A stretch of DNA of 29,208 nucleotides from Lachnospiraceae bacterium (GTDB lineage: Bacteria > Bacillota_A > Clostridia > Lachnospirales > Lachnospiraceae), in the NCBI GenBank assembly GCA_024683935.1, contig JAIKXV010000071.1, forward strand, positions 1 through 29,208, written 5' to 3'. The notes beneath the pieces are model-generated. The model worked only from the letters and a program-made list of their open reading frames with translations. It ran no database searches and had not been told where the DNA came from. Below, in pieces: positions 6,936-16,424 of this stretch (position 1 is the stretch's first letter; every line of letters starts with the position of its first letter). The position numbers were made by a program, and so were the translations under genes.

Positions 6936-9900
6936 TTATGCAAGCTGCTTGAATGCTTCCAGCACCGCGTGGCTGTGGTCTATTCCCTGTTCTTCAAAGC
7001 GGCTTATAAGTGTAAGCATCTTCTGATAATCATTGGGTACTATCTTCTTAAAGTCAGGCAGATAGGATTCAAAGTGATCCAGTATCTCCTTTCCGAATTC
7101 CGAGCCGGTTTCCTTTACATAGTCCTCGATTATTTCCTTCAGCTCCGCAGCGTCGTATTTCTCCGTAACCTCGGTCAGGGACGCCATGTCCTTATTCATC
7201 CTGAGATAGAGTGTGTGATCCCTGTCCAGGACATAGGCTATTCCGCCGCTCATTCCCGCCGCGAAATTCTTGCCCGTTTCACCCAGGATCACGGCTTTTC
7301 CGCCGGTCATGTACTCCAGACCGTGGTCTCCGCAGCCTTCCGAAACTGCTATGGCTCCGGAATTCCTTACACAGAACCTTTCCCCGGCTATACCGCAGAC
7401 ATAGGCTTTTCCGGCGGTAGCGCCATACAAGGCCACGTTTCCTATTATGATATTTTCATGAGCCTTAAAGCCGGCATCCTCCGGAGGCGTTACTATCAGC
7501 TTTCCGCCGGAAAGACCCTTTCCGAATCCGTCGTTTGCATCACCCTTAAGCTTTATCGTGACGCCCTTAGGAAGGAAGGCTCCGAATGACTGTCCTCCTC
7601 CGCCGACAGCATTGACCGTTATCGTGTCGTCCGGCAGGGTGTTCTTGTGATCCGCAGTTACATATCCTCCGAGAAGGGTTCCAAAGCTCCTGTCTGTACT
7701 GGATACCTCTACCTCCACATTGACCTTTCCCTTTTTATTCTTTATCTTCTCGTAAGCGGGAAGCAGCACCCTGTGATCAAGTGTCTTTTCAAGGGCAAAG
7801 TCGTAACCCTCGGCAGGATCAAAGTGGCTGTTTTCCTTATTCGCATATCTTACATCCAGTATGCGGCTGAGATCCGCGCTGTCTGCACATCTGGCTTCGG
7901 GCACCGTCCTCTTTATCAGGCAGTCCGTCCTGCCCACCATTTCTTCCACAGTCCTGAAGCCGAGCTTACTCATGATCTCTCTAAGCTCGCTCGCGATAAA
8001 GCGGAAGAAATTGATAACGTGCTCGGGCTTTCCCTTAAATCTCTTTCTTAATTCCTCATTCTGGGTGGCAATTCCCACAGGACAGGTATCTTTATTGCAT
8101 ACCCTCATCATCATGCAGCCCATGCATACGAGAGGTGCAGTTGCAAAGCCGAATTCCTCCGCTCCGAGAAGGGCTGCCACTGCTACGTCCCTTCCGGTCA
8201 TCAGCTTTCCGTCGGTTTCCAGCACCACCCTGCTCCTTAAACCGTTATCCATAAGGGACTGGTGTGCTTCGGAAAGTCCCAGTTCCCAGGGGAGCCCCGC
8301 GTGATGTACGGAGGAAGATGGGGCCGCCCCGGTACCGCCGTCATAGCCTGAGATCAGTATTGCTCCCGCTCCGGCTTTGGCGACACCGGACGCTATGGTA
8401 CCGACTCCTGCTTCCGAAACCAGCTTTACTGAAATCCTGGCCCGGTCATTGGCGTTTTTCAGGTCGTATATCAATTGTGAAAGATCTTCAATAGAATAAA
8501 TATCATGATGGGGCGGGGGAGATATCAGCGATACTCCCGGCGTTGAAAAACGTATGTCCGCCACGTGGGGATATACCTTTTTCCCGGGCAGGTGTCCGCC
8601 TTCTCCGGGCTTGGCTCCCTGTGCCATCTTTATCTGTATCTCCGATGCACTCTGAAGGTATTCGCTGGTAACCCCGAATCTGCCGGAAGCCACCTGCTTT
8701 ACGGCACTGTTCCTTATGGTATTGAACCTTCCCGGATTTTCTCCGCCCTCTCCCGTATTGGATCTGCCGCCTATCGTGTTCATCGCAACAGCAAGGGTTT
8801 CGTGAGCCTCTTTGGAAAGGGATCCGAAGGACATGGCTCCGGTCTGGAAACGCTTCATTATCGCCTCCACCGGCTCCACTTCATCTAAGGGAACAGGCTC
8901 ATTTACCGGATTAAATGACATCAGAGCCCGAAGGGTATGGGGCTTGGTCTCATCATCCACCATACGTGAATATTCCCTGAACCTGTCATAGTCATTTTCC
9001 CGTACGGCTCTCTGGAGGGTGACTATGGTCTTCGGACTGTACATATGGTCCTCCATCTCCTCACCGCTCCGTAAATTATGGAAGCCGAAGGAATCTAAGG
9101 TGGTATCGGTGGGAAGTCCCAAGGGATCAAAGGCCTTATCGTGCCTGAGCTCCACATCCTCTCCGATATCCTTTATTCCTATACCGCCTACCCGGCTGGT
9201 TATCTCCGTGAAATACTTGTCCACCAGCTCCTTCGAAAGGCCGATGGCTTCAAAGATCCTGGCAGACTGATAGGACTGCAGGGTCGATATTCCCATTTTG
9301 GCGGCTATCTTTACTACTCCACCGAGGATCGCCTTGTTGTAATCCGCGATCGCCGTGTGGTAATCCTTATCCAGTATGCCCCTGTCGATCAGTTCTGCAA
9401 TACATTCATGGGCAAGATAAGGATGCACCGCCCTGGCTCCGAAGCCCAAAAGCGTCGCTATCTGATGCACATCCCTCGGTTCTCCGCTTTCCAGTATCAG
9501 GGACACGGCAGTCCTTCTCTTTGTGCGTACCAGATGCTGCTCCACGGCGGATACCGCCAGCAGCGCGGGGATCGGCATGTGGTTCTCGTCCACACCCCTG
9601 TCGGAAAGGATAATGATATTTGCCCCTTCCGAAATAGCCCTGTCCACAGAGATATTCAGCTGTTCCAGAGCTCTTTCAACGGATGTGTTCTTATAATAAA
9701 GTATGGAAACCTTTTCAGCCCGGAATCCCGGCTCGTTGAGAGCTGCGATCTTGATAAGATCCACTCCGGTCAGAATGGGATTATTTACCTCCAGCACCCG
9801 GCAGTTTTCACTTCTCTCCTCCAGGAGGTTTCCGTCAGATCCTATATAAACCGTGGTATCTGTAACTATCTTTTCCCTCAGGGAATCAATGGGAGGATTC

Positions 9901-11432
9901 GTAACCTGGGCAAAAAGCTGTTTAAAATAGCAGTAAAGCAGCTGATGGTGTCCCGAAAGCATGGCAAGCGGAATATCATTTCCCATGGAAACCGTGGATT
10001 CCACGCCGTTTGCTGCCATCGGCATAATCTGCTTTTTCACATCCTCATAGGTATAACCAAAGACCTTATAGAGCTTGTCCCTCATCTCCTGGGAGTGGGT
10101 CATGATCTTCTTATTGGGAATGCTCAAGGTTTCCAGATGCAGCAGATTTCTGTCCAGCCACTCGCCATAAGGGCAGGCCTCCGCATATCTGTCCTTACAC
10201 TCTTTATCGGTGATTATCTGCCCCTTCTTCGTATCTATAAGGAGCATATGTCCCGGTGAAAGACGCGATTTCCGCAGTATGTCTTTTTCGGGAATATCAA
10301 GAACGCCCACCTCTGATGCGAGAATGAGCCTGTTATCTTTCGTAACGTAATATCTGGAGGGGCGGAGACCGTTTCTGTCAAGGGTCGCACCAAAAAGCTC
10401 TCCGTCAGTGAAGAGCACGGCGGCCGGTCCGTCCCAGGGTTCCATCATTGTCGCATAATAATGATAGAAATCCTTCCTCTTCTGATCCATGAAACCGTTA
10501 TGCTTCCAGGGCTCCGGTATCGTGATCATCATTGCCAGAGGAAGGTCAAGTCCGTTCATATACAGGAATTCCAGGGTATTGTCCAGCATGGCGGAATCCG
10601 AGCCAGACGCCGCTATTACCGGATATACCTTGGACAGGTCATCCTTCATTTCCTCAGATGACATCGTTTCTTCGCGGGCCAGCATTCTATCGCTGTTACC
10701 CCGTATTGTGTTTATCTCACCATTATGGGCAATCATCCTGTAGGGATGGGCTCGCTGCCATGAAGGGGTAGTATTCGTGGAGAAACGGCTGTGGACCATT
10801 GCTATGGCTGTTTTATATTCGGGAGAAAGCAGGTCCTCATAGAATTTTCTAAGCTGTCCCACCAGGAACATACCCTTATAAACTATTGTTTTAGATGAAA
10901 AAGAGCATATATATGTGTCTTCAGAGGATTTCTCATACTCTCTTCTTAAGCAGTAGAGCTTTCTTTCAAAGCTGATTCCCCGCTCGGTATCCTCCGGCCT
11001 TTCGACGAAGCACTGGCTGATATGGGGCATGCATTCCATGGCTCTCTCGCCGAGGATCTCGGGATGCGTTTCCACATCCCTCCATCCTAAGACGTTTAAG
11101 CCTTCCTTTCCTGCAATGACCTCCAACATCCTTTTAGCAAACATGCGCTTCATCGGATTCTGCGGCAGGAAGAACATACCTATACCGTAGTCGCCTGCTT
11201 CCCTAAGGTTTATTCCGCTTTTCTTTGCGACCTTCAGGAAAAAGCCGTGGGATATCTGTACCAGTATTCCTACGCCGTCTCCCACCTTCCCGGAAGCATC
11301 CTTTCCGGCTCTGTGTTCCAGCTTTTCCACTATGGAGAGAGCATCATTCAGGGTACGGTTATCAGCCTTCCCGTTTATATTTACCACTGCTCCTATGCCG
11401 CAGGCATCATGTTCTCTTTTCCACGCATCCAT
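6936..11432 (-). CDS. gltB: Glutamate synthase, large (alpha) subunit
   Basis: Transfers the glutamine amide nitrogen to 2-oxoglutarate, giving two glutamates; 1498 residues, normal for bacterial alpha subunits. Domains in order are the class II glutamine amidotransferase domain, the central domain, the FMN-binding synthase domain (QIKMAQGAKPGEGG, SGYDGGTGAAP) and the C-terminal beta-helix (GGGGQSFGAF, GGAIxx-type repeats). The sequence MDAWKREHDACGIG puts the nucleophilic Cys at residue 11, so a 10-residue propeptide must be removed. The 3Fe-4S ligands are seen in CMMMRVCNKDTCPVG. The gene lies 91 bases after glnN with no clear promoter between, so glnN-gltB-gltD is probably one operon. The ribosome binding site AAAGGA is weak to moderate and abuts a small hairpin. 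Confidence 0.98.
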   Translation of the reverse strand: MDAWKREHDACGIGAVVNINGKADNRTLNDALSIVEKLEHRAGKDASGKVGDGVGILVQISHGFFLKVAKKSGINLREAGDYGIGMFFLPQNPMKRMFAKRMLEVIAGKEGLNVLGWRDVETHPEILGERAMECMPHISQCFVERPEDTERGISFERKLYCLRREYEKSSEDTYICSFSSKTIVYKGMFLVGQLRKFYEDLLSPEYKTAIAMVHSRFSTNTTPSWQRAHPYRMIAHNGEINTIRGNSDRMLAREETMSSEEMKDDLSKVYPVIAASGSDSAMLDNTLEFLYMNGLDLPLAMMITIPEPWKHNGFMDQKRKDFYHYYATMMEPWDGPAAVLFTDGELFGATLDRNGLRPSRYYVTKDNRLILASEVGVLDIPEKDILRKSRLSPGHMLLIDTKKGQIITDKECKDRYAEACPYGEWLDRNLLHLETLSIPNKKIMTHSQEMRDKLYKVFGYTYEDVKKQIMPMAANGVESTVSMGNDIPLAMLSGHHQLLYCYFKQLFAQVTNPPIDSLREKIVTDTTVYIGSDGNLLEERSENCRVLEVNNPILTGVDLIKIAALNEPGFRAEKVSILYYKNTSVERALEQLNISVDRAISEGANIIILSDRGVDENHMPIPALLAVSAVEQHLVRTKRRTAVSLILESGEPRDVHQIATLLGFGARAVHPYLAHECIAELIDRGILDKDYHTAIADYNKAILGGVVKIAAKMGISTLQSYQSARIFEAIGLSKELVDKYFTEITSRVGGIGIKDIGEDVELRHDKAFDPLGLPTDTTLDSFGFHNLRSGEEMEDHMYSPKTIVTLQRAVRENDYDRFREYSRMVDDETKPHTLRALMSFNPVNEPVPLDEVEPVEAIMKRFQTGAMSFGSLSKEAHETLAVAMNTIGGRSNTGEGGENPGRFNTIRNSAVKQVASGRFGVTSEYLQSASEIQIKMAQGAKPGEGGHLPGKKVYPHVADIRFSTPGVSLISPPPHHDIYSIEDLSQLIYDLKNANDRARISVKLVSEAGVGTIASGVAKAGAGAILISGYDGGTGAAPSSSVHHAGLPWELGLSEAHQSLMDNGLRSRVVLETDGKLMTGRDVAVAALLGAEEFGFATAPLVCMGCMMMRVCNKDTCPVGIATQNEELRKRFKGKPEHVINFFRFIASELREIMSKLGFRTVEEMVGRTDCLIKRTVPEARCADSADLSRILDVRYANKENSHFDPAEGYDFALEKTLDHRVLLPAYEKIKNKKGKVNVEVEVSSTDRSFGTLLGGYVTADHKNTLPDDTITVNAVGGGGQSFGAFLPKGVTIKLKGDANDGFGKGLSGGKLIVTPPEDAGFKAHENIIIGNVALYGATAGKAYVCGIAGERFCVRNSGAIAVSEGCGDHGLEYMTGGKAVILGETGKNFAAGMSGGIAYVLDRDHTLYLRMNKDMASLTEVTEKYDAAELKEIIEDYVKETGSEFGKEILDHFESYLPDFKKIVPNDYQKMLTLISRFEEQGIDHSHAVLEAFKQLA

Positions 11433-11447
11433 TACCGGTTTCCTTTC

Positions 11448-11468
11448 AATGTACCTAATTCGTACATT
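11448..11468 (-). promoter_or_regulatory. Small hairpin next to the gltB ribosome binding site
   Basis: Perfect 7-base-pair stem AATGTAC/GTACATT with a 7-base loop, ending 1 base before the AAAGGA of gltB. It could affect ribosome access or mRNA processing between glnN and gltB. There is no T-run after it, so it is not a terminator. Confidence 0.4.
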
Positions 11469-11494
11469 TTTCTTTTTTCCCTAACGCCCTTCCG

Positions 11495-11522
11495 GCATCC
11501 TGAGCCTGAGGCGAAGGTTCTT
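11495..11522 (+). repeat. Intergenic repeat copy R5 (opposite orientation)
   Basis: Diverged member of the 28-base family in the glnN-gltB gap, reading GCATCCTGAGCC then GCGAAGGTTCTT on the plus strand, the reverse orientation to the other copies. Its last bases almost touch the glnN stop codon at 11524. Confidence 0.7.
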
Positions 11523-11523
11523 T

Positions 11524-13635
11524 TTATCTCAGTGAAAACAGCATCTGCTCATATGTAGGATAGCTCAGATACTTTTCAGGTATCATGGCCTCTGCCTTGT
11601 CAGCCGGCTTTCTGAGCTCCTCCATATCCTTAAGGACTGTTTCCTGATAGAAGGATGCCTGCTTCAGGAGATCATCCTCCATCTTCTCGGCTGCAGCTGT
11701 ATCCTTTGCGAGCTTGTCCAGAGCCACGCTTATTTCCTTTGATGCCTCATCCAGCACCTTCAGAACTGAAGTTTCAAGCGCACACTCTGCTCCGGGCAGC
11801 ACTTCTTTCTTCTGTATCATCTCGCGGGTCAGATCCTTGCCATAGGCGATGATGCCGTCTGTCAGATCCTTCCTAACCATCTCCTGCATGGTCAGCGCTT
11901 CGATGTGTATGGACTTCGCATAGTTCTCTAAAAGTATCTCATAACGAGAGTGGATTTCCTCTTCCGTAAAGATTTCATGCTTGGTGAAGAGCTTTACAGA
12001 GCTTTCGGAGATCCAGTAAGGCATTGCATCGGGAAGGGATTTGAGGTTAGGAAGTCCTCTCTTTCCTGCTTCCGCTACCCACTCATCCGTATAGCCGTTT
12101 CCGTTGAAGAGCACTCTCTTATGCTCAGCCAGCATCTCTTTCAGAACCTCAGGGAGCTTCTTTACAAGCTCGTCTCCGCTCAAGCCCTGGATCTTCTCAT
12201 AGATCTTTGATAATTCCTCGGCCACTGCGGTATTCAGCACGATATTTGCATTTGCAACCGATACCGATGATCCGGGCATACGGAACTCGAACTTATTGCC
12301 GGTGAATGCGAAGGGTGATGTCCTGTTTCTGTCGGTATTGTCCTTTGTGATATGGGGAAGTACCTTTGCACCCATTCCCATCTGAACCTTGCCGGATCCT
12401 TCATAGGCTGAACCCTCTTCCAGAGCCTTCAGGACTTCTGCCAGCTCATCACCTACGAATATTGAAATGATGGCGGGAGGTGCCTCATTTCCACCGAGTC
12501 TGTGGTCATTTCCTGCCGATGCCACAGAAAGTCTGAGCAGGGGCGCATATTCATCTACTGCCGCGATAACAGCCACCAGGAAAAGAAGGAAGGGCATGTT
12601 CTCTCCGGGATGCTTTCCGGGATCTAAGAGATTCAGTCCTGTGTCAGTACATACCGACCAGTTGTTGTGCTTTCCTGAGCCGTTGATGCCTTCGAAGGGC
12701 TTTTCATGAAGGAGGCAGGCGTAATTATGCTTATCCGCAACCTTCTTCATGACTTCCATCGTGAGCTGGTTATGATCCACTGCCACATTTGCGGTCTCAA
12801 AAACGGGTGCCAGCTCGTGCTGTGAAGGAGCAACCTCGTTATGCTTTGTCTTTACGGGGATACCGAGCTTCCAGAGTTCCTCGTCAAGATCATGCATATA
12901 AGCGGATACCTTCGGCTTGATAACTCCGAAGTAGTGATCCTCCATTTCCTGTCCCTTGGAGGGGCTTGCTCCGATAAGAGTCCTTCCGGTGAAAAGAAGA
13001 TCCTTCCTCTGCTTGTAATAGTCCTTGTTGATGAGGAAGTATTCCTGCTCGGATCCGATGGTGGTATTTACCCTGTTTACACCGCTGATGCCAAGGAGCT
13101 CCAGTATCCGGACAGCCTCATTTGAAAGTGCTTCCATGGAACGTAAAAGCGGGGTTTTCTTATCCAGCGCTTCTCCGCCGTATGAGCAGAAGGCTGTGGG
13201 GATGTACAGGGATCCGTCCTTGATGAATGCCGGTGATGAAGGATCCCAGGCCGTATATCCTCTGGCCTCAAAGGTGGCTCTTAATCCTCCTGAAGGAAAG
13301 CTTGATGCATCGGGCTCACCCTTTACCAGCTCTTTGCCGGAAAACTCCATTATCACCGTGCCGTCTCCCACAGGTGAGATAAAGCTGTCATGCTTTTCCG
13401 CCGTGAGGCCTGTCATAGGCTGGAACCAGTGTGTAAAGTGGGTAGCTCCATTCTCAATCGCCCACTCCTTCATTACCGCTGCCACACAGTTTGCGACATC
13501 CAGCTCCAGATGGGTTCCTCTTTCAATGGTCTTGTGAACCGCCTTGTAAATATCCTTCGGAAGCCTCTCCTTCATGATCTTGTCACTGAATACCAGACAC
13601 CCGAATTCTCCTGTAAGTTTTGATGCATCTATCAT
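11524..13635 (-). CDS. glnN: Glutamine synthetase, type III
   Basis: Makes glutamine from glutamate, ammonium and ATP. At 703 residues it has the length of the large type III enzymes, well above the 440-470 of type I. Signatures are THWFQPMTG near the N terminus, [10 protein letters not shown], the GSIII stretch [29 protein letters not shown], and [12 protein letters not shown]. The C-terminal region is helical and ends [12 protein letters not shown]. The ATG has a strong AAAGGAGG. It lies between asnB upstream and gltBD downstream, forming the ammonium-assimilation block. A promoter and a strong terminator both lie in the 225 bases before it, with the terminator closer to the gene, which suggests premature-termination control. 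Confidence 0.98.
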   Translation of the reverse strand: MIDASKLTGEFGCLVFSDKIMKERLPKDIYKAVHKTIERGTHLELDVANCVAAVMKEWAIENGATHFTHWFQPMTGLTAEKHDSFISPVGDGTVIMEFSGKELVKGEPDASSFPSGGLRATFEARGYTAWDPSSPAFIKDGSLYIPTAFCSYGGEALDKKTPLLRSMEALSNEAVRILELLGISGVNRVNTTIGSEQEYFLINKDYYKQRKDLLFTGRTLIGASPSKGQEMEDHYFGVIKPKVSAYMHDLDEELWKLGIPVKTKHNEVAPSQHELAPVFETANVAVDHNQLTMEVMKKVADKHNYACLLHEKPFEGINGSGKHNNWSVCTDTGLNLLDPGKHPGENMPFLLFLVAVIAAVDEYAPLLRLSVASAGNDHRLGGNEAPPAIISIFVGDELAEVLKALEEGSAYEGSGKVQMGMGAKVLPHITKDNTDRNRTSPFAFTGNKFEFRMPGSSVSVANANIVLNTAVAEELSKIYEKIQGLSGDELVKKLPEVLKEMLAEHKRVLFNGNGYTDEWVAEAGKRGLPNLKSLPDAMPYWISESSVKLFTKHEIFTEEEIHSRYEILLENYAKSIHIEALTMQEMVRKDLTDGIIAYGKDLTREMIQKKEVLPGAECALETSVLKVLDEASKEISVALDKLAKDTAAAEKMEDDLLKQASFYQETVLKDMEELRKPADKAEAMIPEKYLSYPTYEQMLFSLR

Positions 13636-13707
13636 GTTGTTCCTCCTTTCGTTGTACCTGAGTGTGATCGAGCAGGGAAGATGTATTCATCTCAGCACCA
13701 CTGCGAT

Positions 13708-13746
13708 AAAAAAAGGCGCCTCAGGGGAATTCCCTGAGACGCCTTT
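13708..13746 (-). terminator. Strong intrinsic terminator between the glnN promoter and glnN (attenuator candidate)
   Basis: On the minus strand a 15-base-pair stem AAAGGCGTCTCAGGG / CCCTGAGGCGCCTTT (one G-U pair) with a 5-base loop is followed by seven T. It begins about 9 bases after the predicted glnN start site and ends about 70 bases before the glnN ATG. It could also end transcription coming from asnB. Confidence 0.9.
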
Positions 13747-13761
13747 GTCTCTTGTTCACGA

Positions 13762-13790
13762 ATTCTACATCACTAAATTTGTTATGTCAA
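13762..13790 (-). promoter_or_regulatory. Promoter of glnN
   Basis: Minus-strand TTGACA (13790-13785, perfect), 17-base spacer, TAGAAT (13767-13762, 5/6). The upstream flank is A/T-rich. The predicted start near 13755 lies before the terminator at 13746-13708, so every transcript from here must pass that hairpin to reach glnN. Confidence 0.85.
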
Positions 13791-13802
13791 TAACCGAATA
13801 AA

Positions 13803-13830
13803 AAGATTCTTCGCCGGGCTCGGAATGACA
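13803..13830 (-). repeat. Intergenic repeat copy R6, with a truncated copy at 13841-13855
   Basis: Member of the 28-base family (AAGATTCTTCGCCGGGC then TCGGAATGACA) plus a partial copy (ATGCTCAGAATGACA) filling the space between the asnB stop and the glnN promoter. Its A/T-rich end lies just upstream of the -35. Confidence 0.8.
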
Positions 13831-13860
13831 CCGTGAGGCCATGCTCAGAATGACACCGGG

Positions 13861-15450
13861 TCATACCCCGCTGGCGCCGTAATTGGTGAGCACCCTGGCA
13901 CTGGGATCGTTCACATTGCATCCTTCCCAGCTCTTGTTCGGCATCCAGAAGTCCGGGATCATTTCGGACTGTCCGGGATAATACTTCTCAAATATCTCTC
14001 TGTAGAGCAGGCTTTCCTTCGTAAAGGGCGCAGCGTGCTCATACTTTTTCCTGCGGCTTTCAAATTCCTCATCCGAGTAATACTGTTCCGCATATTCCTT
14101 CAGGTCATCCACCATTGAATGACCAACCGCGTCGGAAAATGCGGCCTTTTCCCTCTGCAGGATATCCTCCGGCAGCCAGTCGTTGGTATCGAAAGCATGC
14201 CGCAGCAGATACTTGCCCTTATTATAGATATTCATCTTGATAGCGGGATTTAAGCCCATTACATACTGAACTAAAGCGAGGTCACCGAAGGGCACCCTGG
14301 CTTCCAGGGAGTTGGCGGATATACATCTGTCTGCTCTCAGAACGTCGTAATAGAAAAGCTCCCGTATCCTTTTTTCCGATTCCTCCTGAAACGCCTCTGC
14401 ATTAGGCGCGAAATCCGTATATTTGTACCCGAACATCTCATCTGAGATCTCACCGGTCAGCAGCACCCTGATATCCGTATTTTCGTGGATATATTTGCAG
14501 ACCAGGTACATTCCTATGCTGGCGCGGATCGTGGTGATGTCATAGGTTCCAAGATGCTCTATTACTTCCGGAAGAACCTCTATAACCTGTTCCTTTGTCA
14601 TGATGACATCTGTATGCTCGGCTCCTATATATTCCGCTACTTCCCTTGCATACTTGGAATCAATGGAATCGATATCCATTCCTATCGAAAAGGTACGGAT
14701 CTTGGTCCGGGGCATCAGTCTTGCCGCAATGGCGCAGACAAGAGATGAATCCAGTCCTCCTGATAAAAGGAATCCTATGGGCGCATCCGCATCAAGCCTC
14801 TTGCTCACGCCCTGCACCAGAAGCTCCCTTATCATTTCCGCTGCTCTGTCCTTATCGTCTGCACTTACCAGGGTAACTCCGGCAGGATCCCTGAAGCGGA
14901 TGAATTCTCCGTTTCTGTAGTAATGTCCCGGAGGGAAGGGGAATACTTCTTTTACTATGTCCACTATGCCCTTTGCTTCCGAACAGAAGACGATGGATCC
15001 GTTTGGCAGATATCCGTAGAAGAGCGGCCTGATGCCTATCGGATCCCTGGCTGCTATGAGCTTTCCGGTTGTGTGATCATAGATCACCATCGCAAATTCC
15101 GCATCCAGCTTTCCGAAAAGCGAAACTCCGAATTCCTCAAAAAGCGGCAGGATTATCTCACAGTCCGAATTGCTGACGAACTTGTGGCCTCTGCCGATCA
15201 GCTCCATCCTCTGCTCTCTCCAGCAGTACAGCTCTCCGTTGCAGACAACTTTGTTTTCCTTGTAACTGAAGGGCTGCATACCGTATGATGTCAGTCCCAT
15301 TATGGCGAGACGGTTAAAACCGAGGAGGGCATTTCCCGCTTCCTCCATCCTGGTCATATCCGGACCTCTGGCGGTAAGCCTTGCAAGACACTCTTCCGCC
15401 TTTTTTCGGTCTATGGCGTTTTTATCCTCAAATCCGATTATTGCACACAT
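13861..15450 (-). CDS. asnB: Asparagine synthetase B (glutamine-hydrolysing)
   Basis: Makes asparagine from aspartate, ATP and glutamine nitrogen. The 529-residue protein starts at 15450 with MCAIIGF; Cys2 is the amidotransferase nucleophile and must be N-terminal after Met removal. This start has AAGGAG 9 bases upstream. The frame stays open upstream to an ATG at 15534, but that one would bury the Cys. Visible motifs are the Ntn-hydrolase domain with ARGPDM, FNRLAIMG and CNGELYCW, and the synthetase PP-loop LSGGLDSSLVCAIA (about residues 229-242). Later conserved stretches include LTGEISDEMFGY and SLEARVPFGD. It heads the nitrogen block, and a promoter followed by a terminator precedes it, as for glnN. 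Confidence 0.95.
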   Translation of the reverse strand: MCAIIGFEDKNAIDRKKAEECLARLTARGPDMTRMEEAGNALLGFNRLAIMGLTSYGMQPFSYKENKVVCNGELYCWREQRMELIGRGHKFVSNSDCEIILPLFEEFGVSLFGKLDAEFAMVIYDHTTGKLIAARDPIGIRPLFYGYLPNGSIVFCSEAKGIVDIVKEVFPFPPGHYYRNGEFIRFRDPAGVTLVSADDKDRAAEMIRELLVQGVSKRLDADAPIGFLLSGGLDSSLVCAIAARLMPRTKIRTFSIGMDIDSIDSKYAREVAEYIGAEHTDVIMTKEQVIEVLPEVIEHLGTYDITTIRASIGMYLVCKYIHENTDIRVLLTGEISDEMFGYKYTDFAPNAEAFQEESEKRIRELFYYDVLRADRCISANSLEARVPFGDLALVQYVMGLNPAIKMNIYNKGKYLLRHAFDTNDWLPEDILQREKAAFSDAVGHSMVDDLKEYAEQYYSDEEFESRRKKYEHAAPFTKESLLYREIFEKYYPGQSEMIPDFWMPNKSWEGCNVNDPSARVLTNYGASGV

Positions 15451-15500
15451 TTCTTTATACTCCTTTTCAGGTAAATCCCCTCCGCATATGCGTTTGGGAC

Positions 15501-15538
15501 AAAAAAACAAGGCAACGGCACCCACAGGCGCCATTGCC
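15501..15538 (-). terminator. Strong intrinsic terminator between the asnB promoter and asnB (attenuator candidate)
   Basis: Minus-strand stem GGCAATGGCGCC / GGTGCCGTTGCC, 12 pairs with two G-U, loop TGTG, then TTG and seven T. It lies 50 bases past the permease stop and 50 bases before the asnB ATG. It can end the sugar-transport operon, but it is also downstream of a promoter that can serve only asnB. Confidence 0.9.
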
Positions 15539-15557
15539 TCCGTTTCAATAAAATCTT

Positions 15558-15585
15558 ATTATACCCATGTCCGGGAAAAATGCAA
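15558..15585 (-). promoter_or_regulatory. Promoter of asnB
   Basis: Minus-strand TTGCAT (15585-15580), 16-base spacer, perfect TATAAT (15563-15558). Predicted start near 15551, about 13 bases before the terminator stem. It lies immediately after the stop codon of the permease gene. Confidence 0.75.
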
Positions 15586-15587
15586 GC

Positions 15588-16412
15588 TTAAAGTTTTCCG
15601 CCGGATGTTGCAATACCCTCGATGAACTGTTTCTGGAAGAATACATAGATAACTATCATCGGAATACAGGAGATCATCGCAGCCATCATAAGCTCAGGAT
15701 ACTTCTGCTGGTACTGTGCATTCATCTTTGCCAGAGCGCTGGCAAGCGTGGTAGCCCGGTTGTCCGGACACACTATCATCGGCCACATCAGGTCCTTATA
15801 AGCAAATACTGCAGTGAAGATTCCCAGAGCCACCATGGATGACTTCGTAAGCGGCATCATGATATGGAAAAATGTCTGGGGTATACTGCAGCCGTCAAGT
15901 ATGGCCGCCTCCTCCAGATCCCTGGGAAGCTGCATAAATGCCTGACGCATAAGAAAGGTTCCGAAAGCCGAAACCACGCCGGGGAATACCAGACCCATTA
16001 TCGTATTCGTCATATGGAGCTTACTCACCATTACATACTGGGGAATGATGAATATCTGAACCGGCACCATCATCTGAAGCAGTACAATGGCAAACATCAG
16101 GTTCTTTCCCCTGAACTGCAGTCTGGCAAATGCATAGCCGCTGAGGGTCGCCGTAACAATGGCAAATAATATGCGAAGAGCCACCATTCCAAGCGTATTT
16201 GCGTAAAGCCTTACGAAATCAACAGCCTTGACAACATTTGCAAAGTTCTGGGTCTGCCAGACCGATGGAATGATAACAAAGGGATCGATCTGCATCGTTT
16301 CAGCCGTGGTCTTAAAGGCCGTAAGGAACATCCATACGAAGGGAACCAGCATGGTGATGGAAATCAATATCAGAATAATATACGTGATGATATAATTTAC
16401 AGTCTTTTTCAT
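15588..16412 (-). CDS. msmG: Sugar ABC transporter permease, MalG/MsmG type
   Basis: Second membrane subunit of a carbohydrate-uptake ABC transporter, 274 residues, normal length. Six hydrophobic helices are apparent, and the ATPase-contact EAA loop reads EEAAILDGCSIPQTFFHIMMPL at roughly residues 190-210. It ends with the usual C-terminal QKQFIEGIATSGGKL. The ATG has AGGAGG 9 bases upstream and lies 12 bases after the partner permease. By context the substrate should be an alpha-galactoside. The gene symbol follows locus similarity to msm and is tentative. Confidence 0.93.
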   Translation of the reverse strand: MKKTVNYIITYIILILISITMLVPFVWMFLTAFKTTAETMQIDPFVIIPSVWQTQNFANVVKAVDFVRLYANTLGMVALRILFAIVTATLSGYAFARLQFRGKNLMFAIVLLQMMVPVQIFIIPQYVMVSKLHMTNTIMGLVFPGVVSAFGTFLMRQAFMQLPRDLEEAAILDGCSIPQTFFHIMMPLTKSSMVALGIFTAVFAYKDLMWPMIVCPDNRATTLASALAKMNAQYQQKYPELMMAAMISCIPMIVIYVFFQKQFIEGIATSGGKL

Positions 16413-16424
16413 GTCCGGCGCCTC

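Noticed and set aside
9141..10259. Plus-strand open frame of 372 codons opposite gltB
   Set aside because: Antisense to the fully conserved glutamate synthase large subunit; the length reflects codon bias of the real gene.
13025..13537. Plus-strand open frame opposite glnN
   Set aside because: Shadow of the type III glutamine synthetase, no family motifs.
13636..13860. Classical two-hairpin ANTAR target before glnN
   Set aside because: Only the terminator hairpin is present downstream of the predicted start; its 5-base loop does not fit the hexaloop form. Kept only as a general attenuation idea.
15451..15587. T-box or amino-acid riboswitch before asnB
   Set aside because: The leader before the terminator is only about 13 bases, far too short for a T-box specifier stem, and the T-box consensus is not seen.
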